A stretch of 12,573 bases of DNA from an uncultured Clostridia bacterium. Its GTDB lineage: Bacteria; Bacillota; Clostridia; Christensenellales; CAG-138. Both the position numbers and the translations under genes were made by a program. Of this stretch, positions 5,493 through 12,506 are shown piece after piece; position 1 is the stretch's first letter, and every line of letters starts with the position of its first letter. The notes beneath the pieces are model-generated. The model was not told the DNA's origin. It saw only the letters and a list, made by a program, of their open reading frames with translations, and made no database searches. The DNA is taken from assembly GCA_946183765.1 (NCBI GenBank), contig CAMHDC010000018.1:1-12573 (forward strand). The letters run 5' to 3'.

Positions 5493-6476
5493 TCAGCAGC
5501 CTTGTTTCACCCGCTGCAGCTGTTTCTCAAACGCCTCCATGACCTCCCGGGGCGCGGTGATGGCGGCCTCGCCGTCCAAGCCGAAGAGCCAGCCGAAGAA
5601 CTGGGGGCTCACGGCCACGGTGGTGCGGATCTGGAAGTGGTCCTCATCCACGCTGGTCACGGCCACGTCCTTGCCGAAGGTGTCGATGACCACGCCGATC
5701 ATCCGGTTGGAGAAGCGCAGGGTGACGGTCTGCTCCTCCCCGCCGAACATGGAGAAGTTCTTCCGGGTGTACTCCCCCATCTCCTTCTCGGGCAGCAGGT
5801 CCTTCCCCCGGCGGAACATCTCCGTGACCTTGATGCCGTCCATCTTGTCCACCCGGAAGTGCTTGATCTTCCCGGCCTCGGCCTCGTAGGCGATGAGATA
5901 ATAGTTCTCCTCCGCCCAGGAGAGGGCCAGGGGGCTCACCCGGTAGGGGCGGCCGTTGCGGCGGAACTTCTTCTCCTTGGTGACGGTGTAGGAATAGTAC
6001 CGAAACTCGATCTGCCGATCCTCGGCGATGGCCTGGTGGATGGCGTCCACGTTGTAGTAGATGGACTCGTTCATGCTCTTGATCCGGTTCTTCACGTACA
6101 GCTGCCGCTTCATGAGGGCCGCCTCGTGGACGCTCATGAGGCCCGCCAGCTTCCGGATCAGCTGCATGGTCTTGCGCTCCGTGATGAACTTGCTGGACTG
6201 GACGCTGTCGATGAGGAGCTTGATCTCCGGCAGCTCGAAGTCCCGCTCGCCCACGTAGTAGCCCGCGGTCCGGCCCCGGGTGCCGTGGACGTCCAAACCG
6301 AAGTCCCGCAAAGTTTCGATGTCGCTGTAGATGCTCTTGCGCTCGGCCTTCACGCCCGCCTCGTTGAGCCGGCGGATGATGTCCTCCGTGGACAGGGGAT
6401 GCTCCTCGTCGCTCTCCTGGAGCAGCAGGCGCATGACGTACAGGACCTTGGCCTTCTGATTGATCGCTCTGGGCAT
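5493..6476 (-). CDS. WYL-domain transcriptional regulator
   Basis: A 327-residue regulator of the HTH-WYL-WCX type. Residues 1-78 form a winged helix-turn-helix (VLYVMRLLLQESDEEHPLST, then ERKSIYSDIETLRDFG and a wing around RGRTAGYYVG). A WYL domain spans about 145-215, with IEFRYYSYTV and PYRVSPLALSWAEENYYLIA; the signature Trp-Tyr-Leu appears as YYL. A WCX-like domain follows at about 245-325 (VTLRFSNRMIGVVIDTFG to PREVMEAFEKQLQRV). WYL domains are thought to sense ligands, including nucleic acids in some families, and occur in DNA-damage regulators (PafBC) and defence-associated repressors. The ATG at 6476 follows AGGAGG that overlaps the pcrA stop codon region; the intergenic gap is 12 nt, so it is almost certainly co-transcribed and translationally coupled with pcrA. 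Its target genes cannot be told from here. Confidence 0.92.
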   Translation of the reverse strand: MPRAINQKAKVLYVMRLLLQESDEEHPLSTEDIIRRLNEAGVKAERKSIYSDIETLRDFGLDVHGTRGRTAGYYVGERDFELPEIKLLIDSVQSSKFITERKTMQLIRKLAGLMSVHEAALMKRQLYVKNRIKSMNESIYYNVDAIHQAIAEDRQIEFRYYSYTVTKEKKFRRNGRPYRVSPLALSWAEENYYLIAYEAEAGKIKHFRVDKMDGIKVTEMFRRGKDLLPEKEMGEYTRKNFSMFGGEEQTVTLRFSNRMIGVVIDTFGKDVAVTSVDEDHFQIRTTVAVSPQFFGWLFGLDGEAAITAPREVMEAFEKQLQRVKQGC

Positions 6477-6488
6477 GTTCTTTCCCTC

Positions 6489-8621
6489 CTATAGAATGCG
6501 AATGGGGCCGTCGAAGCGGATGGTCCGCTCCCGGCCGGAATCGAAGCGAATGACGACGCACTGCTGGTCCTTTTGGACCTCCAAAACGGTGCCCGGGCCG
6601 AACAGGGCGTGCTCCACCCGCACCCCGGGGCCGAGGGGGTCTGAGGGCGGGGCCATGCGCCGCTGGGTGGATCGGATGTAGCGCCGGGCCTCCCCCTCCC
6701 AGGCGGGGTCCAGCTCCACCAAATAGTTTAAATGCTCCTTCCCCATCTCGAACAGGAACCGGGAGGGGTACCGGGCCGTGCCCTCGTGGGAGACGCCGGC
6801 GGCCTCGGTGAGGGTCAGGGTCTTCTCCGCCCGGGTGCAGGCCACGTAGCAGAGCCTTCGCTCCTCCTCCATGCGCTCCGCGGTGTCGGTCTTGCGGCTG
6901 GGGAAGACGCCCTCGTTGAGGCTGGCCACGATCACGTGGGGAAACTCCAGCCCCTTGGCGTTGTGCACGGTCATGAGCTTCACGGAGTCCTTCCGATCCT
7001 CCCGATCCCGGTCCGTAAAGAGGGCCACCTCCGAGAGGAAGTCCTCCAGGGTGCAATCTTCGCCTGCGCTGGTTTCATATTCCTCTATGCTCTGCAGCAG
7101 CTCCGCTATGTTGTCCAGCCGGTCCCCGTCGCCCAGCTGTTTGAGCATCTTCATGTACCCGCTTTCCGTGAGCAGGTGGCTCAAAAGCTCGCTCATCTTC
7201 ATGCCGTCATGGTTCTCGTAGGCTTTCAGCAGAGCCACGAACCCGGCGGCGTCGGAGGACTGGATCATGGGATCGTCCAAATTGTCCAGGAGCGCCCCGT
7301 ACAGGCTGCAGCCCTTCTCCTGGGCGTAGGCCCGCAAAAAGGCCATGCGCTTCTTGCCCACCCCCCGCCGGGGCTCGTTCACCACCCGGGCGAAGGCGAG
7401 ATCGTCGCCGAGGGCCAGCATCCGAAGGTAGCAGATGGCGTCCTTGATCTCCTTGCGGCCGTAGAACTCCATGCCCCCGTAGACGGCGTAGGGGATCTTG
7501 GCGTGGAGGAGGGCGTCCTCCAGGCTCCGGGACACGTAATGGGCCCGGTAGAGGATGGCCATGTCCCGCCAGTCGTTCCCCGCCGCCTTCAGCTCCTTCA
7601 ACCGGGAGACGATGAACTTCGCCTCCGCCCCCACGTCCTTGGCGTGATAGTAGGGCGGCACGGGGCCCGGGGGGTTCACGGCACGGAGCGTCCGTTCCAC
7701 CCGCTGTTGGTTCTTCTCGATGAGGGCGTTGGACGCGGCCAGAATCTGGGGGGTGCTCCTATAGTTCTCCGTCAGCACCACGGTCTGGGCCCCCGGGTAC
7801 TTGTTGGGGAAGTCCAGAATGTAGCGGACGTCCGCCCCCCGCCAGGTGTAGATGGTCTGGTCCGGGTCTCCGACGACGAACAGGTTCTTATGGCAGGAGG
7901 AGAGCATGTCGGCGAGCTCGTACTGCTTGCCGTCGATGTCCTGAAACTCGTCCACCATCACGTATTCGAAGCGCCTGGCCCACTTCTCCCGGACCTGCTG
8001 ATTCTGCCGCAGCAGGGCCACCGCCATGTCCACCAGGTCCTCGAAATCCAGGGCGTAGATCTTCCGCTGCTCGTAGAGGTAGCGGTAGAACATCTGCTTT
8101 TTCCGGTTTTGCTCCCGGTCGATGAGCTCCAGCAGGGGCCCGTCGCTTTCCCCGGTGAGGAGGGGCACGTAGGCAAGGTCCCACTTCATGTCGTCGGTGA
8201 GGTCCGCCGCCTTGTGGAGGCTCATCTCCTTCAGGGTCATGCCCATGTCCTCGAACACGGTGCGCAGGAGGGAGTTCTTGTCCTCCTCGTCCAGCACCAA
8301 AAAGTTTTGGGGCCAGCCCAGGGTGTGCAGATCCTCCTTCAGGATCATGAGCCCCAGGGCGTGGAAGGTGCAGATATAGCCCGTGTCAGCGTCCCCCACC
8401 ATGTGCCGGACCCGCTGCTTCATCTCGTTGGCGGCCTTGTTGGTGAAGGTCACGGCCAGGATGTGGCCCGGGCTCACGCCCCCCGCCTCCACCAGATACC
8501 CGTAGCGCCGGGTGAGGGTCCGGGTCTTGCCCGTGCCGGCCCCCGCCACCACCCGGATGCGCCCCTCGGTGGCCTCCACCGCCCGGCGCTGGGCCTCGTT
8601 CAATCCCGCTAAGCTGTCCAT
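6489..8621 (-). CDS. pcrA: ATP-dependent DNA helicase, PcrA/UvrD type
   Basis: A 710-residue superfamily 1A 3'-5' helicase acting in nucleotide excision repair, replication restart and stripping of recombinase filaments. Motifs in order: Q-motif LNEAQRRAV (7-15), Walker A AGAGTGKT (26-33), Ia VTFTNKAANEM (57-67), TFHALG (85-90), Walker B VMVDEFQDID, motif III GDPDQTIYTWRGAD, motif IV ENYRSTPQIL, motif V TVHNAKGLEFPHVIV and motif VI EERRLCYVACTRAEKTL. The C-terminus VRVEHALFGPGTVLEV with IRFDSGRERTIRF is the Tudor-like domain seen in PcrA, where it contacts RNA polymerase. The frame allows an ATG at 8654, but that overlaps the probable -10 and has no ribosome binding site; the ATG at 8621 has GGAAAGGG just upstream and gives the family's usual start. 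It is the first gene of an operon with the WYL regulator. Confidence 0.96.
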   Translation of the reverse strand: MDSLAGLNEAQRRAVEATEGRIRVVAGAGTGKTRTLTRRYGYLVEAGGVSPGHILAVTFTNKAANEMKQRVRHMVGDADTGYICTFHALGLMILKEDLHTLGWPQNFLVLDEEDKNSLLRTVFEDMGMTLKEMSLHKAADLTDDMKWDLAYVPLLTGESDGPLLELIDREQNRKKQMFYRYLYEQRKIYALDFEDLVDMAVALLRQNQQVREKWARRFEYVMVDEFQDIDGKQYELADMLSSCHKNLFVVGDPDQTIYTWRGADVRYILDFPNKYPGAQTVVLTENYRSTPQILAASNALIEKNQQRVERTLRAVNPPGPVPPYYHAKDVGAEAKFIVSRLKELKAAGNDWRDMAILYRAHYVSRSLEDALLHAKIPYAVYGGMEFYGRKEIKDAICYLRMLALGDDLAFARVVNEPRRGVGKKRMAFLRAYAQEKGCSLYGALLDNLDDPMIQSSDAAGFVALLKAYENHDGMKMSELLSHLLTESGYMKMLKQLGDGDRLDNIAELLQSIEEYETSAGEDCTLEDFLSEVALFTDRDREDRKDSVKLMTVHNAKGLEFPHVIVASLNEGVFPSRKTDTAERMEEERRLCYVACTRAEKTLTLTEAAGVSHEGTARYPSRFLFEMGKEHLNYLVELDPAWEGEARRYIRSTQRRMAPPSDPLGPGVRVEHALFGPGTVLEVQKDQQCVVIRFDSGRERTIRFDGPIRIL

Positions 8622-8649
8622 GCTGTCCCTTTCCTGTCCCTTTTTTTGT

Positions 8650-8678
8650 ATCATACCATACTATCTGTCCCATAAACA
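8650..8678 (-). promoter_or_regulatory. Probable pcrA promoter
   Basis: On the minus strand TGG-TATGAT is an extended -10 (hexamer 8650-8655), about 28 nt before the ATG at 8621. The -35 at 17-nt spacing (TGTTTA, 8673-8678) is weak. Upstream, CATTTTG (8692-8698) and CAAAATG (8710-8716) form an inverted repeat with an 11-nt spacer between the pcrA and iscR promoters; it could be an operator for either, with low certainty. Confidence 0.45.
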
Positions 8679-8735
8679 GGATTCTTTCACTCATTTTGAG
8701 GAATGTTTACAAAATGGGTCCCCTCGTTTTCTCTC

Positions 8736-8772
8736 TTGCGGTATGTTCAACCCTGTGGTAAAGTAGGTTTAT
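8736..8772 (+). promoter_or_regulatory. iscR promoter with overlapping IscR-type operator
   Basis: TTGCGG (8736-8741), 17 nt, then TAAAGT (8759-8764) form the promoter. Overlapping the -10 is a 25-bp stretch (8748-8772) with AACC at the left and TAGGTTTAT at the right, matching about 18 of 25 positions with the stretch at 9201-9225 in front of iscS. The inferred reading is autoregulation by IscR. Confidence 0.55.
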
Positions 8773-8792
8773 TCGGAAAGGAGGCGACGGCC

Positions 8793-9203
8793 ATGATGAT
8801 CTCCACCAGGGGGCGATACGCTCTCCGGGTGATGCTGGACCTGGCGCAGGACGCAAGCGGGGCCTACGTCCCGTTGGATTCCATCGCCCGGCGGCAGGGC
8901 ATTTCGGAAAAGTACCTCGAAAGCATTCTGGCGACCCTGAGCCGGGCCGGGCTGGTCCAGGCCCTCCGGGGCAAGGGCGGCGGCTACAAGCTGAGCCGGC
9001 GGCCGGAAGAATATCCCATCGGCGAGGTCTTGCGGCTGACGGAAAAGTCCCTGGCTCCCGTGACCTGTCTCGAACCGGGCACGGTCTGTCCCCAGGCCGA
9101 GCGCTGCCCCACCTACCCTCTGTGGCAGGGCCTCGACAAGGTCATCGACGACTATTTGATGGCCCACACTTTGAGGGATTTGATTCCGCGCGGGAAGGAA
9201 TAA
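8793..9203 (+). CDS. iscR: Rrf2/IscR-family Fe-S cluster transcriptional regulator
   Basis: A 136-residue Rrf2-family winged helix regulator. It starts MMISTRGRYALRVMLDLA, matching the family start MKISTKGRYALRVMLDLA, continues with helix-turn-helix segment SIARRQGISEKYLESILATL (30-49) and the wing ALRGKGGGYKLSR (57-69), and has the effector segment IGEVLRLTEKSLAPVTC. Three cysteines at 92, 99 and 105 (C-x6-C-x5-C) match the [2Fe-2S] ligands of IscR. The His that serves as fourth ligand in E. coli IscR is replaced by Tyr (CPTYPLW versus CLTHALW). Start ATG 8793 is 8 nt after AAAGGAGG and fits the family; the ATG at 8796 is a weaker alternative, and the longer in-frame ATG at 8703 would span the promoter. 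It is followed by iscS and iscU, the expected partners. Confidence 0.93.
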   Translation: MMISTRGRYALRVMLDLAQDASGAYVPLDSIARRQGISEKYLESILATLSRAGLVQALRGKGGGYKLSRRPEEYPIGEVLRLTEKSLAPVTCLEPGTVCPQAERCPTYPLWQGLDKVIDDYLMAHTLRDLIPRGKE

Positions 9204-9235
9204 CCTATTGACAAGGTAGGTTTATATGCTATACT
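9201..9235 (+). promoter_or_regulatory. iscS-iscU promoter with IscR-type operator
   Basis: TTGACA (9208-9213), 16 nt, TATACT (9230-9235) is a near-consensus sigma-A promoter in the 63-nt gap between iscR and iscS. AACCTA (9202-9207) and TAGGTT (9217-9222) are perfect inverted half-sites centred on the -35 box, so the bound protein would occlude RNA polymerase. The left arm starts in the iscR stop codon. The predicted leader is only about 25 nt, with GGGAGG (9253-9258) as ribosome binding site. Confidence 0.7.
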
Positions 9236-9266
9236 GGGATCGAAAGAATTACGGGAGGAACCCTGC

Positions 9267-10451
9267 ATGATATACGCAGACAACGCGGCCACCACCAAGA
9301 TGAGCCCCCGGGCTCTGCAGGTGATGACGGACACAGCCCGGAACGTCTGGGGCAACCCCTCCAGCCTCTATGAGCTGGGGCAGCGGGCCCAGGAGACCCT
9401 GGCGGACGCCCGGGCGCGCATGGCCCGCATTTTGGGCGCGGAGCCGAAGGAAATATACTTCACCTCCGGCGGCAGCGAGGGCGACAACCAAGCCATTCGC
9501 TCCTGCGCCCGGCTGGGCGCGGCCAAGAACAGGCGCCACATCGTGTCCACCGCCTTCGAGCACCACGCCGTGCTACACACGCTGAAACGCCTGGAGAAGG
9601 AGGGCTATGAGGTGACCTATCTGCCGGTCCACGAAAACGGTATCGTCACCGCGGACGAAGTGGCGGCGGCCATCCGGCCCGACACCTGTCTGGTCACGAT
9701 CATGTTCGCCAACAACGAGATCGGCACCATCCAGCCCATCCAAGAGATCGGCGCCGTCTGCCGGGCGGCCAAGGTCCCCTTCCACACGGACGCGGTCCAG
9801 GCGGCGGGCCACGTGGCGATCGACGTGAAGGAAATGAACATCGACCTTCTCTCCCTCTCCGCCCACAAGTTCCACGGCCCCCGGGGCGTGGGCGCCCTCT
9901 ACTGCCGGACCGGCCTGCCCCTCTACCCCCTCATCGAGGGCGGCGCCCAGGAGCGGAACCGCCGGGCGGGCACGGAGAACGTGGCGGGCATTTGCGCCAT
10001 GGCGGCGGCGTTGGAGGAGATGGTCGAAAACATGGACAAAAACGCGGCCTACGTGAGCGCCCTCCGGGACAGGCTCATCGACGGCCTCTCGGCCATTCCC
10101 CACAGCGCCCTCAACGGGGATCGGAAAAACCGGCTCCCGGGCAACGTGAACTTCTGCTTCGAGGGCATCGAGGGCGAAAGTTTGCTGCTGCTCCTGGATC
10201 AGGCGGGCATCTGCGCCTCCTCCGGCTCGGCCTGCACCTCCGGCTCCCTGGACCCCAGCCACGTGCTCCTCGCCATCGGGCGGCCCCACGAGGTGGCCCA
10301 CGGGTCGTTGCGGCTGACCCTCAGCGAAGAGAACACCGAGGCGGACGTGGACGAGATATTGAAGGAGGTCCCCCGGATCGTGGAATACCTCCGGGGCTTC
10401 TCCCCCATCTGGCAGGATTTGGTAAGCGGCCGTCGGGCCCATATGCTGTAA
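9267..10451 (+). CDS. iscS: Cysteine desulfurase IscS/NifS
   Basis: A 394-residue PLP-dependent cysteine desulfurase that takes sulfur from L-cysteine, giving alanine and an enzyme persulfide that is passed to IscU. Starts MIYADNAATTKMSP, the typical NifS/IscS opening. Visible motifs are TSGGSEGDN (66-74), EHHA with the conserved His at 99, the PLP-contacting HTDAVQ (173-178), the PLP lysine K201 in SAHKFHGPRG, and ERNRRAGTENVAG. The mobile-loop catalytic cysteine is C323 in SSGSACTSGSLDPSH, a long loop of the group I (IscS/NifS) kind. Length is normal. ATG 9267 lies 8 nt after GGGAGG. It has its own strong promoter and is followed 16 nt downstream by iscU. NifS is the alternative name; the IscR and IscU neighbours and the absence of nif genes favour general Fe-S assembly. 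Confidence 0.96.
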   Translation: MIYADNAATTKMSPRALQVMTDTARNVWGNPSSLYELGQRAQETLADARARMARILGAEPKEIYFTSGGSEGDNQAIRSCARLGAAKNRRHIVSTAFEHHAVLHTLKRLEKEGYEVTYLPVHENGIVTADEVAAAIRPDTCLVTIMFANNEIGTIQPIQEIGAVCRAAKVPFHTDAVQAAGHVAIDVKEMNIDLLSLSAHKFHGPRGVGALYCRTGLPLYPLIEGGAQERNRRAGTENVAGICAMAAALEEMVENMDKNAAYVSALRDRLIDGLSAIPHSALNGDRKNRLPGNVNFCFEGIEGESLLLLLDQAGICASSGSACTSGSLDPSHVLLAIGRPHEVAHGSLRLTLSEENTEADVDEILKEVPRIVEYLRGFSPIWQDLVSGRRAHML

Positions 10452-10467
10452 AAAGAAAGGAAAACCT

Positions 10468-10902
10468 ATGGCTCTGTACAGTGAAAAAGTGATGGATCAT
10501 TTTCTCCACCCCCGGAACGTGGGCGTCATCGAGGACGCGGACGGCGTAGGCGAGGTGGGCAACGCCAAGTGCGGCGACATCATGAAGATCTTTCTGAAGA
10601 TCGACGACGGCGTCGTCACCGACGCCAAGTTCTCCACCTTCGGCTGCGGCAGCGCCATCGCCTCCAGCTCCATGGCCACGGAGATGATCAAGGGCCAGCC
10701 CATCGAAAAGGTGATGGAGCTGACCAACAAGGCCGTGGTGGAGGCGTTGGACGGACTTCCCGCCTACAAGCTCCACTGCTCGGTCCTGGCCGAGGAGGCG
10801 GTGAAGGCGGCCCTGAAGGACTACTTCGACAAGAACAACATCCCCTACGACCCCGCCCAGTTCCCCGAGGCCCCCAGCTGCGCCTCCTGCGACGTGCACT
10901 GA
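10468..10902 (+). CDS. iscU: Fe-S cluster assembly scaffold IscU/NifU-like
   Basis: A 144-residue scaffold on which [2Fe-2S] and [4Fe-4S] clusters are built from IscS-derived sulfur. The three conserved cysteines are present: C35 in NAKCGD with the cluster-labilising D37, C60 in FGCGSAIASSS, and C104 in KLHCSVLAEEAV. The start MALYSEKVMDHFLHPRNVG is characteristic. After the IscU fold there is a short tail with an added CASC motif (138-141, ending CDVH), as in several clostridial NifU-like proteins. ATG 10468 follows GAAAGG at 7 nt. It is 16 nt after iscS and ends at a strong terminator, so it closes the iscSU transcript. No hscAB or fdx follows, in line with the reduced isc operon of Firmicutes. 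Confidence 0.95.
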   Translation: MALYSEKVMDHFLHPRNVGVIEDADGVGEVGNAKCGDIMKIFLKIDDGVVTDAKFSTFGCGSAIASSSMATEMIKGQPIEKVMELTNKAVVEALDGLPAYKLHCSVLAEEAVKAALKDYFDKNNIPYDPAQFPEAPSCASCDVH

Positions 10903-10913
10903 ACCCCATACGC

Positions 10914-10945
10914 AAAAAAGCACGGGCGACCGTGCTATTTTTTTT
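10914..10945. terminator. Bidirectional intrinsic terminator between iscU and the MBOAT gene
   Basis: AGCACGG (10919-10925), loop GCGA, CCGTGCT (10930-10936) make a perfect 7-bp stem with eight T residues on the plus side (10938-10945) and an A run on the other side, which reads as a T tract on the minus strand. It lies between two convergent genes, 16 nt after the iscU stop and just after the MBOAT stop. Confidence 0.9.
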
Positions 10946-10952
10946 AGTTTTT

Positions 10953-12506
10953 TCAGAATTGTCCGTAGATGAAGTCCGCGGCCGTGTAGCCGGGGCCGTA
11001 GGCGCCGAGAAGCAGGGTCAAAAGGAGCAGGGCCGCGGCGGTGAAGGAGAGCTTCGCCGGGGTGTCGAGATATTGGGTACGGAAGGAGCCGTCGCCCTTT
11101 TTGAGGCTGACGAAGAGCATCAGGGCGGTCATGAGAGCGACCACGATCCACAGTGCCGGAGACATGCCCCCGGAGGAAAGATACTCCACGAGCGCGCCGC
11201 CGTCCCAGGCGGTGAACAGGGACCGAAAAGCCTGCCACACGTTGGCGGGGGCGGCATAGATGTCCCACAGGCGGATGAGGCACATAAGGAGGAAGGTGCG
11301 GAGGATCTCGAAGGCTCCGTATCCCTTCGTGGCTTTCAGCCCCGGGAAGCGGCGGTGGAACCGTTCATACAGGGGTTTGAGGGTGAGGGAAAGGATGATG
11401 ACCGCGCCGTTGGTGAGACCCCACAGGGCGTAGTTCCAGCCCGCCCCGTGCCACACGCCGGTGGCGAGCCAGGTGACCAGGGTGGCGGTATAGAGGGGCA
11501 GACGGGACAGGAAGCTGTCGCCGAATTTCGTGCGAAGCCGCTTTGTCCACTTCAGGAAGGTCTTCGACACGTTCAGGGGGTAGAACACGTAATCCCGGAA
11601 CCAGCCGCCCATGGTCATGTGCCAGCGGGTCCAGTATTCCTCGATGTTTTTGGAGAGGTAGGGCCTATCGAAGTTCTCCGGCAGGATCACGCCGAAGAGC
11701 TCGCCCACGCCGAGCGCCATGTCGATGCCGCCGGTGAAGTCGGCGTAAAGCCGCAGGGCGTAGAGGATCATTTGAAGCAGCACCAGGCTCCCCGGGATCC
11801 CGCCGTCGAACGCGGGCATGGCCACGGCCAGCAGCCGGTCCGCCACGATCAGCTTCTTGGCCGCGCCCCAGGCGATGCGCACGAGACCCCGGCCGACGCG
11901 GTCCATATCGAAGTCCGCGCCCTCATAGAGGGTCTTACTCAGCATGTCGTACCGGCTGATGGGCCCCTGGATCATCTGGGGGAAGAAGGCGGCGAAGAGG
12001 GCATATTTAAGGAAGTTTTTCTCCGGCGGGTACTTGCCCCGCTTCACGTCGATAAGATAGCCGATGGATTGAAAGGTATAGAAGGAGATGCCCAGGGGCA
12101 GCACCCAGTTGACGGAAAAGGGGGCGCGGACCGCTTCCAGGAAGAAGCGGGTGTATTTGAGGGCCGCCAGCAGGCCCAGGTTCACCAAAAGGCAAACGAG
12201 GAACAGGGCCGTGCGCTTCCGTCCCGCCTTCTTTTTATAGGCCGCGACGGCCTCCTTGGGAAGCTCTTTTTTATGGGCGGCCACGTAACCTTTTTGTTTT
12301 TCCAGGCTCCGGCCCAGGACCAGGGCCGTCCCGTAGACGGTGACGACGGTGATGCCGAGGAAGGGCAGGTACGCCCGGCCCGCCAGGGCATAGAAGGCCA
12401 CGCTCCCCGCCAGCAGAGAAAGGTAGCGGAAGCGTTTGGGCAGGACATAATAGATTATCAGCAGCCCTAGCACCAACAGGAGGAAGCCGCCGGAAAGGAA
12501 GGTCAT
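10953..12506 (-). CDS. MBOAT-family membrane O-acyltransferase
   Basis: A 517-residue polytopic protein of the AlgI/DltB/PatA branch of membrane-bound O-acyltransferases, which move an acyl group across the membrane onto an extracellular polymer. Recognisable segments are LPLGISFYTFQSIGYLID (136-153), FFPQMIQGPISRYD (174-187), RLYADFTGGIDMALG (252-266) and EEYWTRWHMTMGGWFRDYVF (289-308). The catalytic-His block is TGVWHGAGWNYALWGLTNG (349-367), with H353 the presumed catalytic residue. About ten or more hydrophobic helices are visible. Length is normal. The ATG at 12506 overlaps the stop of the upstream gene (ATGA), so they are translationally coupled. It is the last gene of its transcript; no DltD or SGNH/DHHW partner follows before the terminator. 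The acceptor polymer is unknown; teichoic acid or another surface glycan are candidates. Confidence 0.93.
   Translation of the reverse strand: MTFLSGGFLLLVLGLLIIYYVLPKRFRYLSLLAGSVAFYALAGRAYLPFLGITVVTVYGTALVLGRSLEKQKGYVAAHKKELPKEAVAAYKKKAGRKRTALFLVCLLVNLGLLAALKYTRFFLEAVRAPFSVNWVLPLGISFYTFQSIGYLIDVKRGKYPPEKNFLKYALFAAFFPQMIQGPISRYDMLSKTLYEGADFDMDRVGRGLVRIAWGAAKKLIVADRLLAVAMPAFDGGIPGSLVLLQMILYALRLYADFTGGIDMALGVGELFGVILPENFDRPYLSKNIEEYWTRWHMTMGGWFRDYVFYPLNVSKTFLKWTKRLRTKFGDSFLSRLPLYTATLVTWLATGVWHGAGWNYALWGLTNGAVIILSLTLKPLYERFHRRFPGLKATKGYGAFEILRTFLLMCLIRLWDIYAAPANVWQAFRSLFTAWDGGALVEYLSSGGMSPALWIVVALMTALMLFVSLKKGDGSFRTQYLDTPAKLSFTAAALLLLTLLLGAYGPGYTAADFIYGQF

Noticed and set aside
4872..6476. WYL regulator plus two small membrane proteins as a phage-defence or toxin module
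   Set aside because: No nuclease, NTPase effector, toxin motif or mobile-element marker accompanies them; WYL alone is not enough, and the operon partner is a housekeeping helicase.
6732..8612. Long plus-strand open frame (626 codons) opposite the helicase gene
   Set aside because: It is the antisense shadow of pcrA in GC-rich DNA; its translation is rich in Gly, Pro, Val, His and Leu with no domain, while the minus strand gives all helicase motifs.
8622..8654. Upstream ATG for the helicase giving an 11-residue extension
   Set aside because: It lies within the probable -10 element and lacks a ribosome binding site; the ATG at 8621 has one and fits the family.
10569..12470. Plus-strand open frame (633 codons) across iscU, the terminator and the MBOAT gene
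   Set aside because: It runs out of frame through iscU, across a strong bidirectional terminator and antisense to the MBOAT gene; composition is low-complexity Gly/Gln/Glu/His.
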